This document shows positions 34,952 through 43,254 of a stretch of DNA of 64,000 nt, one piece after another; the first letter of the stretch is position 1, and each line of letters begins with the position of its first letter. The stretch is from Pseudomonas sp. A-RE-19 (GTDB lineage: Bacteria; Pseudomonadota; Gammaproteobacteria; Pseudomonadales; Pseudomonadaceae). The stretch is from NCBI RefSeq assembly GCF_019956555.1, contig NZ_JAHBDQ010000033.1, forward strand, positions 124,001 to 188,000, written 5' to 3'. A model generated the notes under the pieces. It saw nothing but the letters and a program-made list of their open reading frames with translations. It searched no databases and was not told where the DNA came from. The position numbers and the translations under genes are program-made.

Positions 34952-35083
34952 GCGGCCGATTTGTCACCACATATCCATAACCTGCCCGCTATAGTTGGCA
35001 AGCCCGCCTTCGCAACGGATAATGCCCAGTTTTTCCACCAGCGCATCGAAGCGCCGCCGCGCTTGCGGTCGAAAGAGAAGACC

Positions 35084-36820
35084 ATGAAAGACACCATTCG
35101 CCAGCTGATCCAACAAGCCATCACCCAACTCGTCAACGAAGGTGTGTTGCCTGAAGGCCTGTCGCCGGCGATCCAGGTGGAAAACTCTCGCGACAAGAAA
35201 AACGGCGACTTCGCCAGCAACATCGCCATGATGCTGGCCAAGCCTGCGGGCATGAAGCCGCGTGACCTGGCCGAGAAAATCATCGCCGCGCTGCCCGCCG
35301 ACGAGAACGTCTCCAAAGCCGAAATCGCTGGCCCTGGCTTCCTGAACTTCTTCCAGAACACTCAAGCCCTGGCGACCCGCCTGGACGCGGCCCTGGCCGA
35401 CGACCACATTGGCGTACGCAAGACCGGCCCGGTGCAACGCACCGTGGTTGACCTGTCGGCACCGAACCTGGCCAAAGAGATGCACGTCGGCCACTTGCGC
35501 TCGACCATCATCGGCGACGGCGTGGCCCGGGTTCTGGAGTTCCTCGGCGACGAAGTGATCCGCCAGAACCACGTCGGCGACTGGGGCACCCAGTTCGGCA
35601 TGCTGATGGCTTATCTGCAGGAAAACCCGATCACCAGCGACGAGCTGTCGGACCTGGAAAACTTCTACCGCGCCGCCAAGCAGCGCTTCGACGAATCCGC
35701 AGAGTTCGCCGATCGCGCCCGTGGCCTGGTGGTCAAGCTGCAAGCCGGCGACCCGGACTGCCTGGCGCTGTGGACCAAGTTCAAAGACATCTCGCTGTCG
35801 CACTGCCAGAAAATCTACGAACTGCTGAACGTCAAACTGACCATGGCCGACGTCATGGGTGAAAGCGCCTACAACGACGACCTGATCAACGTGGTCAACG
35901 ACCTCAAGGCTGCTGGCCTGCTGGTCGAGAGCAACGGCGCTCAATGCGTGTTCCTCGACGAGTTCAAGAACGCCGACGGCGACCCGTTGCCGGTGATCAT
36001 CGTCAAGGCCGACGGCGGCTACCTCTACGCCACCACTGACCTGGCGGCCGTGCGCTACCGCAGCGGCGTGCTGAAGGCCGATCGCGCACTGTATTTCGTC
36101 GACCAGCGCCAGGCCCTGCACTTCCAGCAAGTGTTCCAGGTCGCACGCCTGGCGGGTTTTGTGACGCACCCGATGGAAATGGAACACATGGGCTTCGGCA
36201 CCATGAACGGCGCCGATGGCCGTCCGTTCAAGACCCGTGATGGCGGCACCGTGAAGCTGATCGACCTGCTGACCGAAGCCCAGGAACGCGCCTACACCCT
36301 AGTGAAGGACAAAAATCCGGAGCTTGCCGAAGACGAGTTGCGCAACATCGCCAAGGTCGTGGGCATCGGCGCCGTGAAATACGCCGACCTGTCCAAGCAC
36401 CGCACCAGCGACTACAGCTTCAACTTCGACCTGATGCTGAACTTCGAAGGCAACACCGCGCCATACCTGCTGTACGCCTACACTCGTGTGGCCGGCGTGT
36501 TCCGCAAACTCGGCAAGGACTTCAGCGAAGTCGAAGGGCAGATCGTCCTCGAAGCGGCGCACGAACATGAGCTGGCGGCCAAACTGGCGCAGTTCGGCGA
36601 AGTCCTGAATAACGTGTCCGACAAAGGCACGCCGCACATTCTCTGCACCTACCTGTACGATGTTGCCGGCCTGTTCTCCAGTTTCTACGAGAACTGCCCG
36701 ATCCTCGGCGCCGACACCCCGGCGCAAATGCAGAGCCGTCTGCGCCTCGCCGCGCTGACCGGCCGCACTCTCAAGCAAGGCCTGGAACTCTTGGGTCTGG
36801 AAACTCTGGAGCGTATGTAA
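35084..36820 (+). CDS. argS: Arginyl-tRNA synthetase
   Basis: A 578-residue class I synthetase. An N-terminal additional domain (QVENSRDKKNGDFASNIAMMLAK) precedes the catalytic core with HVGH at 134-137 (the HIGH motif). The usual KMSKS is replaced by FKTRDGGT, as in many bacterial ArgS. A DALR anticodon-binding domain ends the chain. ATG 35084 (MKDTIRQLIQ) is the family start; upstream in-frame codons overlap a REP element and are not coding. Confidence 0.97.
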   Translation: MKDTIRQLIQQAITQLVNEGVLPEGLSPAIQVENSRDKKNGDFASNIAMMLAKPAGMKPRDLAEKIIAALPADENVSKAEIAGPGFLNFFQNTQALATRLDAALADDHIGVRKTGPVQRTVVDLSAPNLAKEMHVGHLRSTIIGDGVARVLEFLGDEVIRQNHVGDWGTQFGMLMAYLQENPITSDELSDLENFYRAAKQRFDESAEFADRARGLVVKLQAGDPDCLALWTKFKDISLSHCQKIYELLNVKLTMADVMGESAYNDDLINVVNDLKAAGLLVESNGAQCVFLDEFKNADGDPLPVIIVKADGGYLYATTDLAAVRYRSGVLKADRALYFVDQRQALHFQQVFQVARLAGFVTHPMEMEHMGFGTMNGADGRPFKTRDGGTVKLIDLLTEAQERAYTLVKDKNPELAEDELRNIAKVVGIGAVKYADLSKHRTSDYSFNFDLMLNFEGNTAPYLLYAYTRVAGVFRKLGKDFSEVEGQIVLEAAHEHELAAKLAQFGEVLNNVSDKGTPHILCTYLYDVAGLFSSFYENCPILGADTPAQMQSRLRLAALTGRTLKQGLELLGLETLERM

Positions 36821-36821
36821 G

Positions 36822-37529
36822 TTGGCTGCCAAGAAAAAACCTGCACCCAAGCGTGGCGCCAGCCGTTACCAAGCTCCTGCAAAGCAACCGATCCCGGGCT
36901 GGCTGTGGATGGCCATCGGCCTGACGGTCGGTGCGTTCATTGTGTTCCTGATGAAGCTGGAGCCGGGCAAGGGCAGCGACAGCGTCAAGCGCGAGAAGAT
37001 CGAACAGCAGAAAGCCACCAAGATCGCCGAGGCCAACAAGACCCCGCCGAGCCCGACGCAACCGGTGAAGCCCAAGTACGACTTCTACACCTTGCTGCCG
37101 GAATCGGAAGTCATCGTGCCGCCGGACGCAGTACCGGAGAAGACCCTGCCGACGCCTCAAGTGCCGGCCATTCCGACCACGCCGGTGACGCCTGCGGAAG
37201 CGGCGAAGATCGACACCGCCCGGGCTCAAGCGGCATTGGCCGGCATCACCCCGCCGCCAGCGCCGCCCGTGGCGAAAGCCGCGCCGGTGACCAAGTTCTT
37301 CCTGCAGGCCGGCTCGTTCCGCAAGGAAGCCGATGCCGACAAGGTGCGTGCACAGATCATCCTGCTGGGTCAGGCTGTGGCGGTTGAATCCGGCACGGTG
37401 AAGGACGAGACCTGGTATCGGGTTCTGGTCGGCCCGTTCAGCAACCGCGAACAACTGACCACGGCTCAGAAACAACTGGCCGGCAGCGGTTTCAGCAACC
37501 TGTTGTTACAACAACGTCAGAGCCGCTGA
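36822..37529 (+). CDS. SPOR-domain cell division protein (FtsN-like)
   Basis: A 235-residue bitopic protein: a short basic cytosolic tail (AAKKKPAPKRGASRYQAP), one membrane segment near 28-45 (WLWMAIGLTVGAFIVFLM), a long Pro/Ala/Thr-rich periplasmic linker, and a C-terminal SPOR domain (FLQAGSFRKEADADKVRAQI ... YRVLVGPFSNREQ) that binds septal peptidoglycan. The start is TTG 36822, one base after the argS stop, with GGAG about 10 bases upstream. Translational coupling to argS is likely. Confidence 0.88.
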   Translation: MAAKKKPAPKRGASRYQAPAKQPIPGWLWMAIGLTVGAFIVFLMKLEPGKGSDSVKREKIEQQKATKIAEANKTPPSPTQPVKPKYDFYTLLPESEVIVPPDAVPEKTLPTPQVPAIPTTPVTPAEAAKIDTARAQAALAGITPPPAPPVAKAAPVTKFFLQAGSFRKEADADKVRAQIILLGQAVAVESGTVKDETWYRVLVGPFSNREQLTTAQKQLAGSGFSNLLLQQRQSR

Positions 37530-37556
37530 TTTCATCAGGGACACCGCGTCATCGTT

Positions 37557-37625
37557 CTTCGCGGGCAAGCCTCGCTCCTACAGGGATCACGCAAATCTCT
37601 GTAGGAGCGAGGCTTGCCCGCGAAG
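37557..37625. repeat. REP inverted pair, GTAGGAGCGAGGCTTGCCCGCGAA type
   Basis: TTCTTCGCGGGCAAGCCTCG faces CTGTAGGAGCGAGGCTTGCC around an 18-base centre, upstream of the hslV promoter. Confidence 0.9.
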
Positions 37626-37689
37626 GCGTCCGAACAGACAACACCCCCATCCCTGCCCTACACCGCTCGTCTCCCGTCGCGTCCTACAG

Positions 37690-37716
37690 TTGAAAAACGC
37701 TCCACCACCCCCATAT
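37690..37716 (+). promoter_or_regulatory. Sigma-32 (RpoH) heat-shock promoter of hslVU
   Basis: TTGAAA (37690-37695), then a 13-base spacer, then CCCCATAT (37709-37716), matching the heat-shock consensus CTTGAAA-N13-15-CCCCATnT. It ends 45 bases upstream of the hslV start. hslVU is a known heat-shock operon in E. coli, so element and gene agree. Confidence 0.85.
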
Positions 37717-37761
37717 GAGTTGGCATAAGGCATTTTCGCCCCGCTGCGTGGAGACTCTCTC

Positions 37762-38292
37762 TTGACCACCATCGTTTCAGTTCGCCGCCACGGCAAAGTC
37801 GTCATGGGCGGCGACGGCCAGGTTTCGCTCGGCAATACCGTGATGAAAGGCAACGCGAAGAAAGTTCGCCGCCTCTACCACGGCCAGGTTATCGCCGGTT
37901 TTGCCGGGGCCACCGCTGACGCCTTCACCCTCTTCGAACGTTTTGAAGGCCAGCTCGAGAAACATCAGGGTCACCTGGTTCGCGCCGCCGTCGAACTCGC
38001 CAAAGAATGGCGCACCGACCGCTCCCTGAGCCGCCTCGAAGCCATGCTCGCGGTCGCCAACAAAGATGCCTCGCTGATCATCACCGGCAATGGTGACGTG
38101 GTTGAACCCGAAGAAGGCCTGATCGCCATGGGTTCCGGCGGCGGTTACGCCCAGGCCGCCGCGAGTGCACTGTTGAAGAAAACCGATTTGTCGGCCCGGG
38201 AAATCGTCGAAACCGCGCTCGGTATCGCCGGCGACATCTGTGTATTCACCAACCACACCTTCACCATTGAGGAGCAGGACCTCGCTGAGTAA
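37762..38292 (+). CDS. hslV: ATP-dependent protease peptidase subunit HslV
   Basis: A 176-residue proteasome-like peptidase. After loss of the initiator Met the chain starts with the Thr nucleophile (TTIVSVRRHGKVVMGGDGQVS). The Lys of GNAKKVRR and the GSGGGYAQAAA stretch are typical. The start is TTG 37762 with GGAG 8 bases upstream, in line with the conserved Thr. It forms a double hexamer capped by HslU and degrades misfolded proteins after heat stress. Confidence 0.97.
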   Translation: MTTIVSVRRHGKVVMGGDGQVSLGNTVMKGNAKKVRRLYHGQVIAGFAGATADAFTLFERFEGQLEKHQGHLVRAAVELAKEWRTDRSLSRLEAMLAVANKDASLIITGNGDVVEPEEGLIAMGSGGGYAQAAASALLKKTDLSAREIVETALGIAGDICVFTNHTFTIEEQDLAE

Positions 38293-38346
38293 GCCTGTTT
38301 CGGCCTAGCGCCACGGCTCACTGCTGCTTGAGGACCGCCAATTATT

Positions 38347-39687
38347 ATGCCCATGACCCCCCGTGAAATCGTCCACGAACTCAATCGCCATATCATCGGC
38401 CAGGACGATGCCAAACGCGCCGTCGCCATCGCCTTGCGCAATCGCTGGCGCCGGATGCAGCTGCCCGAAGAGCTGCGTGTCGAAGTCACCCCCAAGAACA
38501 TCCTGATGATCGGCCCGACCGGTGTCGGTAAAACCGAGATCGCCCGTCGCCTGGCCAAACTGGCCAACGCGCCGTTCATCAAAGTCGAAGCGACCAAATT
38601 CACCGAAGTGGGCTACGTCGGCCGCGACGTCGAATCGATCATTCGTGATCTGGCGGACGCCGCGATCAAGTTGCTGCGCGAGCAGGAAATGACCAAGGTT
38701 CGTCACCGCGCCGAAGACGCCGCCGAGGAACGCATCCTCGACGCCTTGCTGCCACCGGCACGCATGGGCTTCAGCAACGACGACGCCGCACCGTCCGCGG
38801 ATTCCAACACCCGTCAGCTGTTCCGCAAACGCCTGCGTGAAGGTCAGCTGGATGACAAGGAGATCGAAATCGAAGTGGCCGAAGTGACCGGCGTCGATAT
38901 CTCCGCGCCACCGGGCATGGAAGAAATGACCAACCAGTTGCAGAGCCTGTTCGCCAACATGGGCAAGGGCAAGCGCAAAAACCGCAAGCTCAAGGTCAAG
39001 GAAGCGCTGAAACTGGTTCGCGACGAAGAAGCCGGTCGCCTGGTCAACGAAGAAGAATTGAAGGCCAAGGCCCTGGAAGCCGTCGAGCAGCACGGCATCG
39101 TGTTCATCGACGAAATCGACAAGGTCGCCAAGCGCGGCAACTCCGGTGGCATCGACGTGTCCCGTGAAGGCGTACAGCGTGACTTGCTGCCGCTGATCGA
39201 AGGCTGCACCGTCAACACCAAACTGGGCATGGTCAAGACCGACCACATCCTGTTCATCGCCTCCGGTGCGTTCCATCTGAGCAAGCCGAGCGATCTGGTG
39301 CCCGAGCTGCAGGGTCGTCTGCCGATTCGGGTTGAACTCAAAGCCCTGAGCCCGGAAGATTTCGAACGCATTCTCAGCGAACCACATGCATCGCTCACCG
39401 AGCAGTATTGTGCATTGCTGAAAACCGAAGGTCTGCTCATCGAATTCCTGCCGGACGGCATCAAGCGCCTGGCGGAGATCGCCTGGCAGGTCAACGAGAA
39501 AACCGAGAACATCGGCGCCCGTCGCCTGCATACCTTGCTCGAGCGCCTGCTTGAAGAGGTGTCGTTCAGCGCCGGCGATCTGGCCAGCGCCCACGAGGAC
39601 AAGCCGATCCTGATCGATGCCGACTACGTCAACAGCCACTTGGGCGAATTGGCACAGAACGAAGACCTGTCCCGTTATATCCTGTAA
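38347..39687 (+). CDS. hslU: ATP-dependent protease ATPase subunit HslU
   Basis: A 446-residue AAA+ unfoldase that feeds HslV. Walker A GPTGVGKT lies at 56-63, the pore motif GYVG follows in EVGYVGRDVES, an intermediate domain is inserted near 110-230, Walker B VFIDEIDKVAKR is near 250, and the C-terminal tail ends RYIL, which docks into HslV. ATG 38347 has GAGGA 12 bases upstream; ATG 38353 is an alternative two codons in. Same transcript as hslV. Confidence 0.97.
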   Translation: MPMTPREIVHELNRHIIGQDDAKRAVAIALRNRWRRMQLPEELRVEVTPKNILMIGPTGVGKTEIARRLAKLANAPFIKVEATKFTEVGYVGRDVESIIRDLADAAIKLLREQEMTKVRHRAEDAAEERILDALLPPARMGFSNDDAAPSADSNTRQLFRKRLREGQLDDKEIEIEVAEVTGVDISAPPGMEEMTNQLQSLFANMGKGKRKNRKLKVKEALKLVRDEEAGRLVNEEELKAKALEAVEQHGIVFIDEIDKVAKRGNSGGIDVSREGVQRDLLPLIEGCTVNTKLGMVKTDHILFIASGAFHLSKPSDLVPELQGRLPIRVELKALSPEDFERILSEPHASLTEQYCALLKTEGLLIEFLPDGIKRLAEIAWQVNEKTENIGARRLHTLLERLLEEVSFSAGDLASAHEDKPILIDADYVNSHLGELAQNEDLSRYIL

Positions 39688-39712
39688 GCCATACTTACAG
39701 AGTCAGCGAACC

Positions 39713-39803
39713 TGTGGGAGCGGGCTTGCTCGCGAAAGAGGCCGTAACATTCAACATCTGTGTTGACTGTTACACCGCTTTCGCGAGCAAGCCCGCTCCC
39801 ACA
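39713..39803. repeat. REP inverted pair, GTGGGAGCGGGCTTGCTCGCGA type
   Basis: TGTGGGAGCGGGCTTGCTCG faces CGAGCAAGCCCGCTCCCACA, with about 42 bases between, after hslU. Confidence 0.9.
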
Positions 39804-39867
39804 TTTGAACTGTGGTGTTTTGCAGATCAGGTTCCAACAGGTCTCCCACAAAGACGGACTGCCGGCC

Positions 39868-40245
39868 ATGACCCAACTCCCCACCGACATCAAACTCCAC
39901 AAAGCCTCGAAAACCCTGACGCTCAAATACGCGTCCGGCGAGGAATACCACCTGCCCGCCGAGTTTCTCCGCGTGCACTCCCCCTCCGCCGAGGTCCAGG
40001 GCCACGGCAAACCTATCCTGCAATTTGGCAAGATCGGCGTCGGCCTGACCAAGGTCGAGCCGGCCGGTCAGTACGCACTGAAATTGACCTTCGACGATGG
40101 CCACGACAGCGGACTGTTCACCTGGGAATATCTGTACCAGCTGGCAGTGCGCCAAGAAGATCTCTGGAGTGATTATCTTGAGGAACTCAAAGCGGCTGGA
40201 AAGACCCGTGATCCGAATGAATCCGTCGTCAAGCTGATGCTCTAG
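39868..40245 (+). CDS. DUF971 (GBBH-like N-terminal domain) protein
   Basis: A 125-residue protein made of one DUF971 domain (KLHKASKTLTLKYASGEEYHLPAEFLRVHSPSAE ... DGHDSGLFTWEYLYQLA), the fold at the N-terminus of gamma-butyrobetaine hydroxylases. The family is found near iron-sulfur and ubiquinone genes, but its role is not settled. ATG 39868 is the conserved start; in-frame codons upstream run into the REP pair. In Pseudomonas it regularly sits between hslU and phaC1. Confidence 0.88.
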   Translation: MTQLPTDIKLHKASKTLTLKYASGEEYHLPAEFLRVHSPSAEVQGHGKPILQFGKIGVGLTKVEPAGQYALKLTFDDGHDSGLFTWEYLYQLAVRQEDLWSDYLEELKAAGKTRDPNESVVKLML

Positions 40246-40362
40246 GTCAGGCCTCTGGGTATTTAGAGGGCATTTTCTAATTCCATCTGTTTGAATGCTT
40301 CGCTGCGGTGGCAACGATTGGCCCGCTTGCGAAAAAAATTAAACTCGGGTAACCAATGGAGC

Positions 40363-40378
40363 TGGCAGGTTCCGTGCA
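40363..40378 (+). promoter_or_regulatory. Candidate sigma-54 promoter of phaC1
   Basis: TGGCAGGTTCCGTGCA has the invariant GG (40364-40365) and GC (40376-40377) separated by exactly 10 bases, as required for -24/-12 elements, about 120 bases upstream of phaC1. RpoN-dependent control of phaC1 has been proposed in other pseudomonads. Confidence 0.5.
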
Positions 40379-40500
40379 GTGCTCTCTGACAAAAAATCAG
40401 CGATGTGCAATTAACAGTCACCCGAGCAGTAGTACCTGGCGTGCTGTGTGACTACACAGCTGGACTCAGGTACTCGTCTCAGGACAATGGAGCGTCGTAG

Positions 40501-42180
40501 ATGAGTAACAAGCTTAACGATGACTTGAAATTTCAGGCTTCGGAAAATACCTTGGGGCTGAATCCTGTTGTTGGACTACGTAGAAAGGATCTCTTGGGCT
40601 CTGCCCGCATGGTGCTGACCCAGGCCATCAGACAACCCATCCACAGCGCCAGGCATGTTGCCCATTTCGGCATCGAACTCAAGAACGTGCTGCTCGGAAA
40701 ATCCGAGCTCCAACCGCAAAGCGATGACCGTCGCTTCCTCGACCCGGCCTGGAGTCAGAACCCGCTCTACAAACGTTATTTGCAAACTTATCTGGCATGG
40801 CGCAAGGAGCTTCACGCCTGGATCGATGACAGCAACCTCTCGCCCAAGGACGTCGCTCGCGGGCATTTCGTGGTCAATCTGATGACCGAAGCCATGGCCC
40901 CGACCAACACAGCGGCCAACCCGGCGGCGGTCAAACGCTTCTTCGAAACCGGCGGCAAAAGCCTGCTCGACGGTCTCTCCCATCTGGCCAAGGATCTGAT
41001 ACACAACGGCGGCATGCCGAGCCAGGTCAACATGGGCGCGTTCGAAGTCGGCAAAAGCCTGGGCGTGACCGAAGGCGCGGTGGTCTTTCGCAATGACGTA
41101 CTGGAGCTGATCCAGTACCGACCGATCACCGAGCAAGTGCATGAGCGCCCGCTGCTGGTGGTGCCACCCCAGATCAACAAGTTCTACGTTTTCGACCTGA
41201 GCCCGGACAAGAGCCTGGCGCGCTTCTGCCTGCGCAACAACGTGCAGACGTTCATTGTCAGCTGGCGCAACCCGACCAAGGAGCAGCGCGAGTGGGGCCT
41301 GTCGACCTACATCGAAGCGCTCAAGGAAGCGGTCGATGTCGTCACGGCCATTACCGGCAGCAAAGACGTGAACATGCTCGGCGCCTGCTCCGGCGGCATC
41401 ACCTGCACCGCCCTGCTGGGTCACTACGCAGCAATCGGCGAGAAGAAGGTCAACGCCCTCACCTTGCTGGTGAGCGTGCTGGACACCACCCTCGACAGCG
41501 ATGTAGCCCTGTTCGTCGACGAGCAGACCCTCGAAGCCGCCAAGCGCCACTCCTACCAGGCCGGTGTGCTGGAAGGCCGCGACATGGCGAAAGTCTTCGC
41601 CTGGATGCGCCCCAACGACCTGATCTGGAACTACTGGGTCAACAACTATTTGCTGGGCAACGAGCCGCCGGTTTTCGACATTCTGTTCTGGAACAATGAC
41701 ACCACTCGCTTGCCGGCGGCGTTCCACGGCGACCTGATCGAGATGTTCAAGAACAACCCACTGATCCGCCCCGACGCACTGGAAGTGTGCGGCACACCGA
41801 TCGACCTCAAGCAGGTCACCGCCGATATATTTTCCCTGGCCGGCACCAACGACCACATCACGCCATGGAAATCCTGCTACAAGTCGGCACAACTTTTCGG
41901 TGGCAAGGTCGAGTTCGTGTTGTCCAGCAGCGGACATATCCAGAGCATCCTGAACCCGCCGGGCAATCCGAAATCGCGCTATATGACCAGCAGCGAAATG
42001 CCGGTCAAGGCCGAAGAGTGGATGGAGAACTCCACCAAGCACACCGACTCCTGGTGGTTGCATTGGCAGGCGTGGCAGGCCGAGCGCTCGGGCAAACTGA
42101 AGAAGTCTCCCGCCAACCTGGGCAACAAGGCCTATCCCGCGGGTGAAGCGTCGCCGGGTACTTATGTGCATGAGCGGTAA
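40501..42180 (+). CDS. phaC1: Class II poly(3-hydroxyalkanoate) synthase 1
   Basis: A 559-residue synthase that polymerises (R)-3-hydroxyacyl-CoA into medium-chain-length PHA on the granule surface. The lipase-like box GACSGG places the nucleophile at Cys296, and the Asp and His of the triad appear in LAGTNDHITPW and SSSGHIQSILNPP. The N-terminal PhaC_N region covers about 60-230. First gene of phaC1ZC2D. Close in sequence to PhaC2 at 43.3 kb, the usual duplicated pair flanking the depolymerase. Confidence 0.97.
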   Translation: MSNKLNDDLKFQASENTLGLNPVVGLRRKDLLGSARMVLTQAIRQPIHSARHVAHFGIELKNVLLGKSELQPQSDDRRFLDPAWSQNPLYKRYLQTYLAWRKELHAWIDDSNLSPKDVARGHFVVNLMTEAMAPTNTAANPAAVKRFFETGGKSLLDGLSHLAKDLIHNGGMPSQVNMGAFEVGKSLGVTEGAVVFRNDVLELIQYRPITEQVHERPLLVVPPQINKFYVFDLSPDKSLARFCLRNNVQTFIVSWRNPTKEQREWGLSTYIEALKEAVDVVTAITGSKDVNMLGACSGGITCTALLGHYAAIGEKKVNALTLLVSVLDTTLDSDVALFVDEQTLEAAKRHSYQAGVLEGRDMAKVFAWMRPNDLIWNYWVNNYLLGNEPPVFDILFWNNDTTRLPAAFHGDLIEMFKNNPLIRPDALEVCGTPIDLKQVTADIFSLAGTNDHITPWKSCYKSAQLFGGKVEFVLSSSGHIQSILNPPGNPKSRYMTSSEMPVKAEEWMENSTKHTDSWWLHWQAWQAERSGKLKKSPANLGNKAYPAGEASPGTYVHER

Positions 42181-42196
42181 CTGACACACCCCGCCC

Positions 42197-42217
42197 CTGC
42201 GGGAGCGAGCCTGCTCG
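42197..42217 (+). repeat. Single degenerate REP unit
   Basis: CTGCGGGAGCGAGCCTGCTC resembles one arm of the GTGGGAGCGAGC family, without a facing partner, in the 90-base phaC1-phaZ gap. Confidence 0.6.
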
Positions 42218-42270
42218 CCCCCACAGAGGGCGAGGAAGAATTAGAGATAGCGACCCACAGGGCCCGAAGC

Positions 42271-43125
42271 ATGCCGCAACCGTTCGTCTTTCGTACCGTC
42301 AACCTGGATGGCCAGACCCTCCGCACCGCGGTACGCCCCGGCAAGCCTCACTTGACGCCCTTGCTGATTTTCAACGGCATCGGCGCCAACCTGGAGCTGA
42401 TATTTCCGTTCGTCCAGGCTCTGGATCCGGACCTGGAAGTCATCGCCTTCGACGTTCCCGGTGTCGGCGGCTCATCGACCCCCAGGCGTCCGTATCGCTT
42501 TTCGGGCCTGGCGAAACTCACGGCGCGAATGCTCGACTACCTCAATTACGGGCAGGTCAACGTGATTGGCGTGTCGTGGGGTGGCGCTCTGGCGCAGCAG
42601 TTCGCCTATGACTATCCCGAGCGCTGCAAGAAGCTGGTACTGGCGGCCACGGCGGCCGGCGCCGTGATGGTTCCGGGCAAGCCGAAAGTGCTGTGGATGA
42701 TGGCCAGCCCACGTCGCTACATCCAGCCATCTCATGTGATCCGTATCGCACCGATGATCTATGGCGGCTCGTTCCGTCGCGATCCGACCCTGGCCGCCAG
42801 CCACGCCGCAAGAGTCCGCTCGGCCGGCAAACTCGGCTATTACTGGCAGCTGTTCGCCGGCTTCGGCTGGACCAGCATTCACTGGCTGCACAAAATTCAC
42901 CAGCCGACCCTGGTGCTGGCCGGTGACGATGACCCGCTGATTCCGCTGATCAATATGCGCATGTTGGCCTGGCGGATTCCCAATGCCCAATTGCACATCA
43001 TCGACGACGGGCATCTGTTTTTGATTACCCGGGCCGAAGCGGTGGCACCGATCATCATGAAGTTTCTTGAGGAAGAACGTCAGCGTGCGGTGATGCATCC
43101 GCACCCGGCGCCATCGGGTGGCTAA
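42271..43125 (+). CDS. phaZ: Intracellular medium-chain-length PHA depolymerase
   Basis: A 284-residue alpha/beta hydrolase that releases hydroxy acids from granules. Ser102 in GVSWGG is the nucleophile, with Asp in LAGDDDPLIP and His in DDGHLFLITRAE completing the triad. The oxyanion region is FNGIGANLELIFPF. Length equals that of other Pseudomonas PhaZ. Its place between the two synthases allows synthesis and breakdown to be balanced. Confidence 0.96.
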   Translation: MPQPFVFRTVNLDGQTLRTAVRPGKPHLTPLLIFNGIGANLELIFPFVQALDPDLEVIAFDVPGVGGSSTPRRPYRFSGLAKLTARMLDYLNYGQVNVIGVSWGGALAQQFAYDYPERCKKLVLAATAAGAVMVPGKPKVLWMMASPRRYIQPSHVIRIAPMIYGGSFRRDPTLAASHAARVRSAGKLGYYWQLFAGFGWTSIHWLHKIHQPTLVLAGDDDPLIPLINMRMLAWRIPNAQLHIIDDGHLFLITRAEAVAPIIMKFLEEERQRAVMHPHPAPSGG

Positions 43126-43254
43126 CCGACTCGGGCTTTTGTTTATGAAAAGCGCTCGACAGGACGCCGTGCCGCGCAACAATCCGCAACAACGTCTATG
43201 GTGATCTGGTTCGGGGTGTTTGTATTTAGCCTGATGACGAAGGAGTGTTAACTC

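Noticed and set aside
36200..36260. ArgS inactive because KMSKS is missing
   Set aside because: Many bacterial ArgS enzymes lack a canonical KMSKS; the HVGH motif and all domains are intact.
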